A DNA stretch of 64,000 bases from Aestuariibaculum lutulentum (GTDB lineage: Bacteria > Bacteroidota > Bacteroidia > Flavobacteriales > Flavobacteriaceae): the NCBI RefSeq assembly GCF_032926325.1, contig NZ_CP136709.1, positions 2,003,501 through 2,067,500 on the forward strand, given 5' to 3'. Position 1 is the first letter of the stretch; each line of letters opens with the position of its first letter. The notes beneath the pieces were generated by a model that saw nothing but the letters and a program-made list of their open reading frames with translations, had not been told where the DNA came from and made no database searches. The position numbers were made by a program, and so were the translations under genes. Of the stretch, positions 17,012-25,119 are shown piece by piece.

Positions 17012-17656
17012 ATGGCACAGTCAAAAGCAAGTAAAAAGTTCATGAATATGGCTTACGGATTAGGAGCAGCAATTGTAATTATTGGGGCACTATTCAAAAT
17101 TACTCACATGGAGTTTGGTCCACTTACAGGTAACTTAATGTTAACATTAGGTCTTGTTACCGAAGCAATTATTTTCGCGTTATCAGCTTTCGAACCAGTA
17201 GAAAGTGATTTAGATTGGTCTTTAGTTTACCCAGAATTAGCTGGAGGTAAGGCTGTGAAAAGAGATCGTAAAGAAGAAACAGAACCATCAGGTTTATTAT
17301 CTAAAAAATTAGACGAATTATTGAAAGAAGCTAAAATTGATGGTGAATTAATGACAAGCTTAGGAGAAAGCATCAAAAATTTCGAAGGTGCAGCTAAATC
17401 TATGTCATCTGGAGCAAACGGTATCGAAGCTTCTAAAAAATACAGTGAAGAGTTATCTTTAGCTGCTGCTCAAATGGAGTCTTTAAACAGCTTATATAAA
17501 GTACAATTAGAAAGCGCAAGCAAACAAGCTTCAATCAACCAAGAGCAAGTTGAAAATGCTGTGAAGTTAAAAGAGCAAATGCAGTCTTTAGCTTCAAACT
17601 TATCTTCATTAAATGGAGTATATGGCGGTATGTTATCTGCTATGAACAAAAACTAA
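17012..17656 (+). CDS. gldL: GldL, T9SS inner-membrane motor subunit
   Basis: With GldM it forms the proton-driven rotary motor that powers type IX secretion and gliding. 214 residues: two transmembrane helices near the N-terminus (about 12-32 and 38-58), with a conserved charged residue in the first hairpin (ITHMEFGP) and Glu in the second helix (LVTEAIIFALSAFEP). A long cytoplasmic coiled-coil tail (about 90-214) rich in Ala, Ser, Gln and Glu follows. It lies 104 bases after gldK in the same direction; the gap holds only an AT-rich inverted repeat near 16976-16998. Confidence 0.96.
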   Translation: MAQSKASKKFMNMAYGLGAAIVIIGALFKITHMEFGPLTGNLMLTLGLVTEAIIFALSAFEPVESDLDWSLVYPELAGGKAVKRDRKEETEPSGLLSKKLDELLKEAKIDGELMTSLGESIKNFEGAAKSMSSGANGIEASKKYSEELSLAAAQMESLNSLYKVQLESASKQASINQEQVENAVKLKEQMQSLASNLSSLNGVYGGMLSAMNKN

Positions 17657-17698
17657 TTAGGGTCATCTAATTATTATTAACCAAAAACCTAATTAGTT

Positions 17699-19261
17699 AT
17701 GGCAGGAGGAAACTTATCACCCAGACAGAAAATGATTAATCTGATGTATTTAATCTTCATTGCGATGTTAGCATTAAATATGTCGAAAGAAGTGCTTTCA
17801 GCCTTCGGATTAATGAACGAGCGTTTAACAGAGTCAAACAGTGCAGCCGATGAAAGAAACCTGGCGTTTTTTGACGGATTAAAGTTAAAAGCTGAAGAAC
17901 AAACAGAGAAATACAAGCCTTTATTAGATAAAGCTGAGCAAATTCGAGTGTTATCTAAAAATCTTAATGATTATTTAGCTGATTTAAAATCTAAAATGTC
18001 ATCTACAGTTGATGATCCAACAGATTATGAAATTATGGACAAAGGTGATTACCTTGACAATAATTTCTTTAAAGGCGATAAATTAAAACCAGAAGGCGAA
18101 GAGTTCTTAAAGCAATTGGAAACTTTCCGTAGTGGTGTAGTTGAAATTTTAGGAGATAATCCGGCAATGGCTTCAGTTGTTGCAGATGTTAACGAAAAAT
18201 TCAGCACAGAGCCTGTAATCAACCGTTCAAATCAGAAAGTAGATTGGTTAGATTACCACTACAAAGGATTCCCTTTAGTGGCATCTTTAACTAAAATGAC
18301 ACAGTTACAATCTGATGTTAAAACTGTAGGGTCAGAGATTTTAGCTAAAATGATGCAAGGAACGTTAACTTCTGAAGTATCTATGACAAACTATACAACC
18401 TTAATGGAAACTTCTAAATCGGCTTACTTTAACGGTGAGACTTTTGATGGAGCTATCGTTTTAGGTCGTAAAGATGCTACTACTAAACCAAATAGAGTTG
18501 AATTAACTTTAGATGGTGTGAAGTTAGCAGAGAACCAATACACAATTGAAGATGGTCGTGTAAAATTAAACGTAGGAACTGGTAGACCAGGAGAGCACAA
18601 AATTGAAGGTAAATTAATCTTCGCTCAGGATGGTGAAGAAATTGAGGTGCCTGTATCTCAAACATTCGCTACAGTATCTAAACCAAATTCGGCTACTATT
18701 TCAGCAGACAAAATGAATGTTGTTTACCGTGGTGTTAAAAACCCAATGACTATTTCATTCGCTGGTATCGCCGATAATAATGTAAATGCTTCAGCTCAAG
18801 GTTTAAGCCGTGTAAGTGGAAGTAAGTATGTTATGGATGCGACTAGAATTCAAGGTAGAGAAGTTACTATTAACGTATCTGGTACATTACCTGACGGACA
18901 AAAAGTAGGAGACAGAGCAACCTTCAGAATTAAAGATTTACCTAAGCCAACCGGTACAGTTAGAGGTGAAGATGGAGCTATTAAAATGCAACGTCAGTCT
19001 TTAGAGATTTCTACTGTTGGTGCTAAATTCGACGATTTCGATTTCGAATTACCATTACGTGTAACAGGATTTAAATTTAAAGTTCCAGGACAACCTACAA
19101 TTAATGTAAGTGGAAATAAACTAGATAGCCGAGCTAAGTCTGCTTTATTAAAAGCGAAACGTGGTTCAGATGTTCAAATCTTTGACATCGAGGCTCAGGC
19201 TAGTGGTGTTAGCGTGATTCTTAAGAAAGTATCGCCAGTTATTATTGAGCTTACTAACTAA
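17699..19261 (+). CDS. gldM: GldM, T9SS motor/periplasmic shaft protein
   Basis: Anchored by a single N-terminal transmembrane helix (MINLMYLIFIAMLALNMSKE, about residues 11-30) that sits inside the GldL ring. The large periplasmic part has a helical-bundle domain (about 35-220) and then immunoglobulin-like domains (about 225-515) that reach the GldK/GldN ring. 520 residues is typical. It begins 42 bases after gldL. A long perfect hairpin follows the stop codon. Confidence 0.96.
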   Translation: MAGGNLSPRQKMINLMYLIFIAMLALNMSKEVLSAFGLMNERLTESNSAADERNLAFFDGLKLKAEEQTEKYKPLLDKAEQIRVLSKNLNDYLADLKSKMSSTVDDPTDYEIMDKGDYLDNNFFKGDKLKPEGEEFLKQLETFRSGVVEILGDNPAMASVVADVNEKFSTEPVINRSNQKVDWLDYHYKGFPLVASLTKMTQLQSDVKTVGSEILAKMMQGTLTSEVSMTNYTTLMETSKSAYFNGETFDGAIVLGRKDATTKPNRVELTLDGVKLAENQYTIEDGRVKLNVGTGRPGEHKIEGKLIFAQDGEEIEVPVSQTFATVSKPNSATISADKMNVVYRGVKNPMTISFAGIADNNVNASAQGLSRVSGSKYVMDATRIQGREVTINVSGTLPDGQKVGDRATFRIKDLPKPTGTVRGEDGAIKMQRQSLEISTVGAKFDDFDFELPLRVTGFKFKVPGQPTINVSGNKLDSRAKSALLKAKRGSDVQIFDIEAQASGVSVILKKVSPVIIELTN

Positions 19262-19274
19262 TAGTTAAAATATC

Positions 19275-19308
19275 ATATCATATCCATATCGAAATATGGA
19301 TATGATAT
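19275..19308 (+). other. Long perfect hairpin between gldM and gldN
   Basis: A perfect 15-bp inverted repeat (ATATCATATCCATAT and its complement) closes a CGAA tetraloop. It begins 14 bases after the gldM stop. No T run follows, so it is unlikely to be a normal terminator. It may stabilise the upstream mRNA or adjust gldN levels relative to gldKLM. Confidence 0.7.
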
Positions 19309-19362
19309 AAATTACAGAGAGCCTAGTTGAAGTTCAACTACAGAAAAATAAAACCAAAGCAC

Positions 19363-20253
19363 ATGAATTTAAAAAGTTTTTTATTAACCGTTACAACTGT
19401 TTTTACTGTATCAGGTGTGTTTGCTCAGGCTAACATTCTTAATGCAAAGAGCCCTGATGAGATTGGTGTGAGAACAGAAGCTCAAATAGCTATTGATAAT
19501 GACAAACCGTTAGAGTATGGTTATGTAGACGACAGAGATATTTTGTATTCTAAAATGGTTTGGGAGAGAATCGTTCTTGACGAGCGTGCTAACTTTCCTT
19601 TATATTACCCGATAGATACTAATAATATTGGTAGCGACAGACGTTCATTGTATGATGTGCTTATGAAGAACATTAAAAATGGGAAGATAAAAAACATCTA
19701 CGACGATTCATACTTTAAAACCAAACGTACCCTTGATGATATTCAAGCGGCATTAGCAAAAGTTGATACTACAGAGTTAGGTATCGAGCAAATTAATGCC
19801 GGAGAACAATTATCTGCAGAATATATCGACAGACGCGATCTTACTGCTGCCGATATTGTAGAGTACCGTATTAAAGGTCTTTGGTATTTCGATAAGCGTC
19901 AGGCTGAGTTAAAATACCGTTTATTAGGTATTGCTCCTGTAGCTCCGGACGTAAACTTTATAGACTCTGAAACACCAGATTTGGTAGAGTTATTCTGGGT
20001 ATTTTTCCCGGATGCTCGCGAAGTACTACACGAAGCAAAATCGTTTAATAACAAGAATAGCTCAATGCCATTCTCTTTCGATCACGTGTTAAACTCCCGA
20101 CGTTTCAATGCCATGATTTATAAAGAAGAAAACGTACAGCAGGATAGAGCAATTACAGATTATGTAACCGATAATGCATTGATGCAGCTATTGGAATCTG
20201 AAAGGATTAAAGAAAAAATTCGTGATTTCGAGTTAGATATGTGGACATACTAA
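19363..20253 (+). CDS. gldN: GldN, T9SS periplasmic ring protein
   Basis: Periplasmic partner of GldK in the T9SS ring. It has a signal peptide (LLTVTTVFTVSGVFAQ) and the family features ILNAKSPDEIGV, YGYVDDRDILYSKMVWE, FPLYYPID and the C-terminal MPFSFDHVLNSRRFNAMIYK. I choose the ATG at 19363 (MNLKSFLL) over the TTG at 19327. The longer version would put basic, polar residues ahead of the signal peptide, and an ATG with a normal signal peptide is available. Last gene of the gld operon, ended by a terminator at 20274-20305. Confidence 0.96.
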   Translation: MNLKSFLLTVTTVFTVSGVFAQANILNAKSPDEIGVRTEAQIAIDNDKPLEYGYVDDRDILYSKMVWERIVLDERANFPLYYPIDTNNIGSDRRSLYDVLMKNIKNGKIKNIYDDSYFKTKRTLDDIQAALAKVDTTELGIEQINAGEQLSAEYIDRRDLTAADIVEYRIKGLWYFDKRQAELKYRLLGIAPVAPDVNFIDSETPDLVELFWVFFPDAREVLHEAKSFNNKNSSMPFSFDHVLNSRRFNAMIYKEENVQQDRAITDYVTDNALMQLLESERIKEKIRDFELDMWTY

Positions 20254-20273
20254 TTCCGATTTTCATAAAAAAT

Positions 20274-20305
20274 AAAAAAGCCAGCCTAATTAAGCTGGCT
20301 TTTTT
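20274..20305 (+). terminator. Intrinsic terminator of the gldKLMN operon
   Basis: AAAAAAGCCAGC and its complement form a 12-bp stem around an 8-base loop, with T6 forming the end. Confidence 0.92.
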
Positions 20306-20323
20306 ATTTTTTATCTTCGCAGT

Positions 20324-21367
20324 ATGATTCAAGTTGATTATATAGTTGTAGGTATTGGGCTCGCAGGTATTAGTTTTTGCGAGCAATTAAGAGCGAATAA
20401 TAAAAGTTTTGTGGTGTTCGATAATGCCTCACAGTTATCGTCAACTGTGGCCGGTGGATTATATAATCCGGTGGTGTTAAAACGTTTTACACCCGTTTGG
20501 AAATGTCAGGAACAGTTGGAACAAGCCTTACCTATGTACGAACGTTTGGAACAGGAATTAGGCGTAAAATTGGATTATAAACTGCCCGTTTACCGAAAAT
20601 TTGCCTCGCTTGAAGAACAGAACGATTGGTTTACAGCGTCAGATAAACCAATACTATCAAAATATTTATCGACAAAAATAGTTAAAAACACCAATGAAGC
20701 CGTAGAGGCACCTTTTGGTTTTGGGGAGGTGTTAGAAACTGGTCGTATTGATGTAAAAACCTTGATAGAGGCTTATAAAAACAAATTACATAAAAATAAT
20801 CAACTCAATGACACTCTGTTTGATTATGATGAATTGAAATTTGAAAATATTGGTATAGAATATCGTGATATTAAAGCTAAACATTTAGTATTTGCAGAAG
20901 GTTTCGGTATTAAGGATAATCCGTTTTTCAATAATTTACCGTTAAATCCGGCTAAAGGAGAGTTGCTAATAATAAATGCACCAGAACTTAAAATTGATTA
21001 TGTATTAAAGGCAGGAGCATTTTTAATACCCTTAGGTGACGATGATTATATTGTTGGCGCTACTTACGAATGGAAGGACTTAACAAATCAACCTTCAGAA
21101 GTAGCGAAGGAAGAACTTTCAGCAAAACTTCAGAAAATAATTAATTGCCCATTTACAATAGTAAATCAGGTGGCAGGCGTGCGCCCAACAGTTAAGGACC
21201 GCAGACCATTAGTAGGACGTCATTCAGATTACAGAAACATGTACGTACTTAATGGATTAGGTACGCGAGGTGTAATGATTGGGCCGTATGTAGCCAGGCA
21301 GTTATACCATTTTATTGAAAATGGAATACCATTAGAGGATGAAATTGATATAAAACGCTTTCAGTAA
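20324..21367 (+). CDS. DAO-type FAD-dependent oxidoreductase
   Basis: 347 residues. The N-terminal Rossmann dinucleotide-binding motif is VVGIGLAGISFCEQL (8-22). The C-terminal FAD-contacting stretch is GVRPTVKDRRPLVGRHSDY followed by NGLGTRGVMIGPYVA, as in the D-amino-acid oxidase/glycine oxidase superfamily. The substrate cannot be told from sequence. No signal peptide, so cytoplasmic. Its ATG lies 5 bases after a TATCTTCG box (20312-20319, one mismatch from TAnnTTTG), so the mRNA may be nearly leaderless. It ends exactly where the oppositely oriented DUF983 gene ends. Confidence 0.85.
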   Translation: MIQVDYIVVGIGLAGISFCEQLRANNKSFVVFDNASQLSSTVAGGLYNPVVLKRFTPVWKCQEQLEQALPMYERLEQELGVKLDYKLPVYRKFASLEEQNDWFTASDKPILSKYLSTKIVKNTNEAVEAPFGFGEVLETGRIDVKTLIEAYKNKLHKNNQLNDTLFDYDELKFENIGIEYRDIKAKHLVFAEGFGIKDNPFFNNLPLNPAKGELLIINAPELKIDYVLKAGAFLIPLGDDDYIVGATYEWKDLTNQPSEVAKEELSAKLQKIINCPFTIVNQVAGVRPTVKDRRPLVGRHSDYRNMYVLNGLGTRGVMIGPYVARQLYHFIENGIPLEDEIDIKRFQ

Positions 21368-21757
21368 TTACTTCTTAGGTTTGGCAAATGACTTATCGTA
21401 ATGGATGAAAAAGTTAATCCAGATATTTCTTGAAAGTCGTAAAATAACAGGCATAAAAACAATAAGAGTTGCTACAATAGAAATAAACATGGCGTTTAAG
21501 CCTGCATTAAATACAAAATAAGAAATTACAAAAGCCGCAACGGCAAAAGCGATACCAACAGCATAACTTACGTACATGGAGCCGTAAAAGAATGACGGTT
21601 CTATTTTATATTTCGTACCGCAATTACTGCAGGTTTCATGCATATCTAAAGCTTCAGAAAGTACATAAGGGTTTTTGTTTTTAAACATCGATTCTTCATG
21701 GCACTTCGGGCAAGTTCCGGTGAATATACTATATAGTTTTGAGCCTTTTGAAAACAT
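21368..21757 (-). CDS. DUF983 membrane protein with N-terminal zinc ribbon
   Basis: 129 residues. Two CxxC pairs near the N-terminus (CPKCHEE and CSNCGTKY) form a likely zinc ribbon. The family signature KIEPSFFYGSMYVSYAVG and two hydrophobic helices (about 61-83 and 88-107) follow, giving a small inner-membrane protein. Function unknown. The stop codon abuts that of the oxidoreductase gene with no gap, so there is no room for a separate terminator. A TATATTTG box on the minus strand (21796-21803) lies about 40 bases upstream. Confidence 0.88.
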   Translation of the reverse strand: MFSKGSKLYSIFTGTCPKCHEESMFKNKNPYVLSEALDMHETCSNCGTKYKIEPSFFYGSMYVSYAVGIAFAVAAFVISYFVFNAGLNAMFISIVATLIVFMPVILRLSRNIWINFFIHYDKSFAKPKK

Positions 21758-21845
21758 ATTATTTAATGTACTTTTGCATTCTTAATCTTTCAGAACAAAT
21801 ATAATTTTTTAAACTTTACGGTTCTGTGATATAAGTTACAATTCT

Positions 21846-23753
21846 ATGCTAAACATTCATAATTTATCGATTTCGTTTCAAGGCGAATACCTGTTTGAGG
21901 ATATAACGTTTAAACTGGTTGGAGGTGATCGGGTAGGACTTATTGGTAAAAATGGAGCAGGTAAATCGACCATGCTTAAAATTTTAGCTCGAGAATTAGA
22001 ACCAGATACGGGGCAAATTGCTTCCGATAAAGATTTAAAAATAGGATTTTTGAAACAGGATATCGATTTTATTCTTGGTCGTACTGTTTTAGAGGAGTCT
22101 TATCAGGCTTTCACCGAAATAAAGGAGTTAGAAGCTCAAATGGAACAGGTGAATGCTGAATTAGCCGAACGTACCGATTATGAGAGTGATGCATATCATC
22201 AGTTAATGATTGATATTAACGATCTGCAGCATCAATACGAAATACTTGGAGGTTACAATTATCAGGGAGAAACCGAAAAGATTCTTCAGGGCTTAGGATT
22301 TAAACGCGAAGACTTTAATAAACTTACCGATACCTTTTCCGGAGGTTGGCGTATGCGTATAGAATTGGCTAAGTTATTGCTTCAAAGTAATGATATTTTA
22401 TTGCTCGATGAGCCTACCAACCACTTGGATATCGAATCTATTATCTGGTTAGAAGGGTTTTTAAAATCGTATTCTGGAGCTGTGGCCATCGTTTCGCACG
22501 ATAAAATGTTTTTAGATAATGTAACGAATCGAACTATTGAGATTTCATTGGGACGTATTTACGATTATCCGAAACCGTATTCAAAATATTTGGTGCTTCG
22601 TGAGGAACTAAGAACACAACAATTGGCTTCTCAAAAAAATCAACAGAAACAAATCGAACAAACCGAGAAACTTATTGAGAAATTCCGCGCCAAAGCTTCA
22701 AAGGCAACTATGGCGCAATCGCTTATTAAAAAGCTGGATAAAATAGAGCGAATTGAGGTTGATGAAGATGATAACAGCGTAATGACCTTAAATTTCCCCG
22801 TATCTGTAACACCAGGAAAAGTAGTTGTAGAGACCGATAAGATTTCTAAAAGTTACGGGAATAATGAAGTGTTGCGTGAAGTAGATTTAATGATAGAGCG
22901 CGATAGCAAAACGGCTTTTGTTGGGCAAAACGGACAAGGGAAATCGACTTTAGCTAAAATTATTGTCGGCGATATTAAGCACGAAGGAAGTTTAAAACTT
23001 GGGCATAATGTACAGATTGGATATTTTGCACAAAATCAGGCGGAGTATTTAGATGGCAATAAAACCATTCACGATACGATGATTGATGCTGCTAATGAAA
23101 CCAACCGCAGTAAAGTCCGCGATATTTTAGGATCGTTTTTATTCAGAGGCGATGAAGTTGATAAATATGTTCGTGTACTTTCAGGTGGGGAGCGTAACCG
23201 TTTAGCTTTGGCAAAATTAATGTTACAGCCGTTTAACGTGTTGGTTATGGATGAGCCCACCAACCACTTAGATATTAAATCGAAAAATGTATTAAAAGAA
23301 GCGTTAAAGCGTTTTGAAGGAACTTTAATTCTGGTATCTCACGACCGTGATTTTCTTCAGGGTTTAACAGATCGCGTTTATGAATTTAAAGATCATAAAT
23401 TAAAAGAATATTTAGGCGATATCGATTTTTACCTTGAACAACGTAATGTTGAAAATCTTCGTGAAGTAGAAAAGCGTACAGTTGTAAAAGAAACACCTAA
23501 GGAAACAAAGCAACAATCTTACGAAGATCAGAAAAAATTAAAATCCTTAAACAATAAATTAAGTAACGTTGAAGCCAAAATTAACGATATAGAACGTAAG
23601 ATTAAAGTTATTGATGCAGAGCTTCTAATTAATTATGAAGAGGTCACATCTAAACCTAATTTCTTTGACGATTATGAAAAGCTAAAGAACAATTTAGATA
23701 GCTTAATGGAGCAGTGGGAAGCTATTCATTTTGAGATAGAAGCCTTTGAATAG
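21846..23753 (+). CDS. ABC-F family ATPase
   Basis: A soluble protein of 635 residues with two ABC domains and no membrane part. Walker A motifs are GKNGAGKS (34-41) and GQNGQGKS. Signature loops are TFSGGWRMR and LSGGERNRLALAKL. Walker B motifs are LLLDEPTNHLD and VLVMDEPTNHLD. The linker between the domains is highly charged (about 240-310) and the C-terminus is a coiled coil (about 545-635). ABC-F proteins act on the ribosome E site. The coiled-coil tail resembles Uup/YdiF rather than EttA. No sign of an antibiotic-resistance subtype. Confidence 0.93.
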   Translation: MLNIHNLSISFQGEYLFEDITFKLVGGDRVGLIGKNGAGKSTMLKILARELEPDTGQIASDKDLKIGFLKQDIDFILGRTVLEESYQAFTEIKELEAQMEQVNAELAERTDYESDAYHQLMIDINDLQHQYEILGGYNYQGETEKILQGLGFKREDFNKLTDTFSGGWRMRIELAKLLLQSNDILLLDEPTNHLDIESIIWLEGFLKSYSGAVAIVSHDKMFLDNVTNRTIEISLGRIYDYPKPYSKYLVLREELRTQQLASQKNQQKQIEQTEKLIEKFRAKASKATMAQSLIKKLDKIERIEVDEDDNSVMTLNFPVSVTPGKVVVETDKISKSYGNNEVLREVDLMIERDSKTAFVGQNGQGKSTLAKIIVGDIKHEGSLKLGHNVQIGYFAQNQAEYLDGNKTIHDTMIDAANETNRSKVRDILGSFLFRGDEVDKYVRVLSGGERNRLALAKLMLQPFNVLVMDEPTNHLDIKSKNVLKEALKRFEGTLILVSHDRDFLQGLTDRVYEFKDHKLKEYLGDIDFYLEQRNVENLREVEKRTVVKETPKETKQQSYEDQKKLKSLNNKLSNVEAKINDIERKIKVIDAELLINYEEVTSKPNFFDDYEKLKNNLDSLMEQWEAIHFEIEAFE

Positions 23754-23852
23754 ACTATTTGTTAAAATTTAATGCATTTCATCGAATAAATATGTTTTTA
23801 GTCTAATTGTTGTGTATATTCGTGTAAGAATTAATCCCAAATCAATTCGACC

Positions 23853-24677
23853 ATGAAAAAACATTACATTTTAGTTCTAACACTTTTCGTATCAGTTTTT
23901 GCATTCGCAAAGGTATCACCAGGAGAAAAAGAGGCTTTAGTGGCCATTTATAATGCTACAAATGGTAGTCAATGGAATTCCACTTGGGATTTAAACACAG
24001 CTGTTGAAAAATGGTATGGTGTAAAAGTACAAGATGATAAAGTTGTTGAAGTAAACTTACAGTTTAACAACCTTCAGGGGTCATTACCAGCCGAAATAGG
24101 AAACTTGGTGAATTTGAAAAAATTGAATTTAGGATTCAATAAATTAACAGGAACTCTGCCTTCTTCAATTAAAAATTTACAGGAATTAACATCTTTAGAA
24201 TTGTTTATGAATGGTTTTGAAGGTTCTATTCCTGAAGAATTAGGGCAATTAAAAAAGTTAGAGTCTTTAAAAATATACAGCAACAAGTTTTCAGGAACAA
24301 TTCCGCAGGCCATTATGGGATTAACCAATTTAAAAGAGTTACTAATGGGAAGTAACTTTATTATAGGAACCATTCCAACTGAAATTGCAGCTTTAACGAA
24401 ATTAGAAAAATTGAGTTTAATGGATAACAAGCTTGAAGGCGAAATTCCAGCAGAAATGGCTCAATTAAGAAACTTAGAAGAGTTAGTGTTATCAACAAAT
24501 AAATTAACCGGAGATTTGCCTTTAGAGTTTATGAATCTTCCAAAGTTAACTACGTTAATGGTTAGTGATAACAATTTAAATAGAGAGTACGTTACAGTTT
24601 CAGGAAACAATCCTCCAGGTCTTATGTATTTAGATTTACAAAATTCGACCGCAACAATGGATATTGAAAAAGAATAG
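23853..24677 (+). CDS. Secreted leucine-rich-repeat protein
   Basis: 274 residues with an N-terminal signal peptide (HYILVLTLFVSVFAFA). A cap region containing WNSTWDLN and WYGVKV precedes seven to eight repeats of about 24 residues of the plant-specific type, LxxLxLxxNxLxGxIPxxIxxL (for example LKKLNLGFNKLTGTLPSSI, about residues 75-250). Such proteins are exported in Flavobacteria and used for binding. There is no lipobox and no T9SS tail. It stands alone between an ABC-F gene and a short zinc-ribbon gene. Confidence 0.88.
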   Translation: MKKHYILVLTLFVSVFAFAKVSPGEKEALVAIYNATNGSQWNSTWDLNTAVEKWYGVKVQDDKVVEVNLQFNNLQGSLPAEIGNLVNLKKLNLGFNKLTGTLPSSIKNLQELTSLELFMNGFEGSIPEELGQLKKLESLKIYSNKFSGTIPQAIMGLTNLKELLMGSNFIIGTIPTEIAALTKLEKLSLMDNKLEGEIPAEMAQLRNLEELVLSTNKLTGDLPLEFMNLPKLTTLMVSDNNLNREYVTVSGNNPPGLMYLDLQNSTATMDIEKE

Positions 24678-24710
24678 TAAGTTTTTGTTTAAATTAATTA
24701 TAGTTTTAAG

Positions 24711-24736
24711 AAGTCAGCCTTGGTGCTGACTTTTTT
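24711..24736 (+). terminator. Intrinsic terminator after the LRR gene
   Basis: AAGTCAGC pairs with GCTGACTT around a 6-base loop, with T6 following. Confidence 0.85.
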
Positions 24737-24749
24737 GTATCTTAAAAGT

Positions 24750-24926
24750 ATGATTGAATACTTTTTCACCTGTCCGTATTGCTGGGAACATATCTCAATG
24801 TTACTTGATAGTAGTATTTCGAGTCAGCAATATATTGAAGATTGCGAGGTTTGTTGCCAGCCAATACAGGTGAAATTAAATTTTTTTAATTCAGATTTAA
24901 TTGACTTTCAGGCTACTAAAATTTAA
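24750..24926 (+). CDS. CPXCG-motif cysteine-rich zinc-ribbon protein
   Basis: A 58-residue protein with two cysteine pairs, CPYC at residues 8-11 and CEVCCQP around residues 33-39, joined by an acidic loop. This is the pattern of the small CPXCG zinc-ribbon family of unknown function. I use the ATG at 24750. A TTG at 24720 would extend the frame through the terminator of the LRR gene and is unlikely. Confidence 0.8.
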   Translation: MIEYFFTCPYCWEHISMLLDSSISSQQYIEDCEVCCQPIQVKLNFFNSDLIDFQATKI

Positions 24927-24949
24927 TTAAAATATTTTTCAAATATAAG

Positions 24950-24980
24950 TTTGCAGAACTTAAAAAGGATTGTATATTTG
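24950..24980 (+). promoter_or_regulatory. Consensus promoter of the initiator tRNA gene
   Basis: TTTG (24950-24953), exactly 19 bases, then TATATTTG (24973-24980): a full match to the Bacteroidota housekeeping promoter, 11 bases before the mature tRNA 5' end. Confidence 0.85.
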
Positions 24981-24991
24981 CACCACAATAT

Positions 24992-25065
<74 letters not shown>

Positions 25066-25088
25066 TAAGATTAAATTCTTTCAAAATC

Positions 25089-25119
25089 AACGGTTTAGTT
25101 CACTCTAAACCGTTTTTTT
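25089..25119 (+). terminator. Intrinsic terminator between tRNA-fMet and the integrase
   Basis: AACGGTTTA pairs with TAAACCGTT (25089-25097 and 25106-25114) with a T7 tail. It belongs to the island side of attL and so replaces the original tRNA terminator, which is now at 58837-58867. Confidence 0.88.

Noticed and set aside
24720..24749. TTG start for the CPXCG protein
   Set aside because: It would lie in the terminator hairpin of the LRR gene; the ATG at 24750 gives the normal family length.
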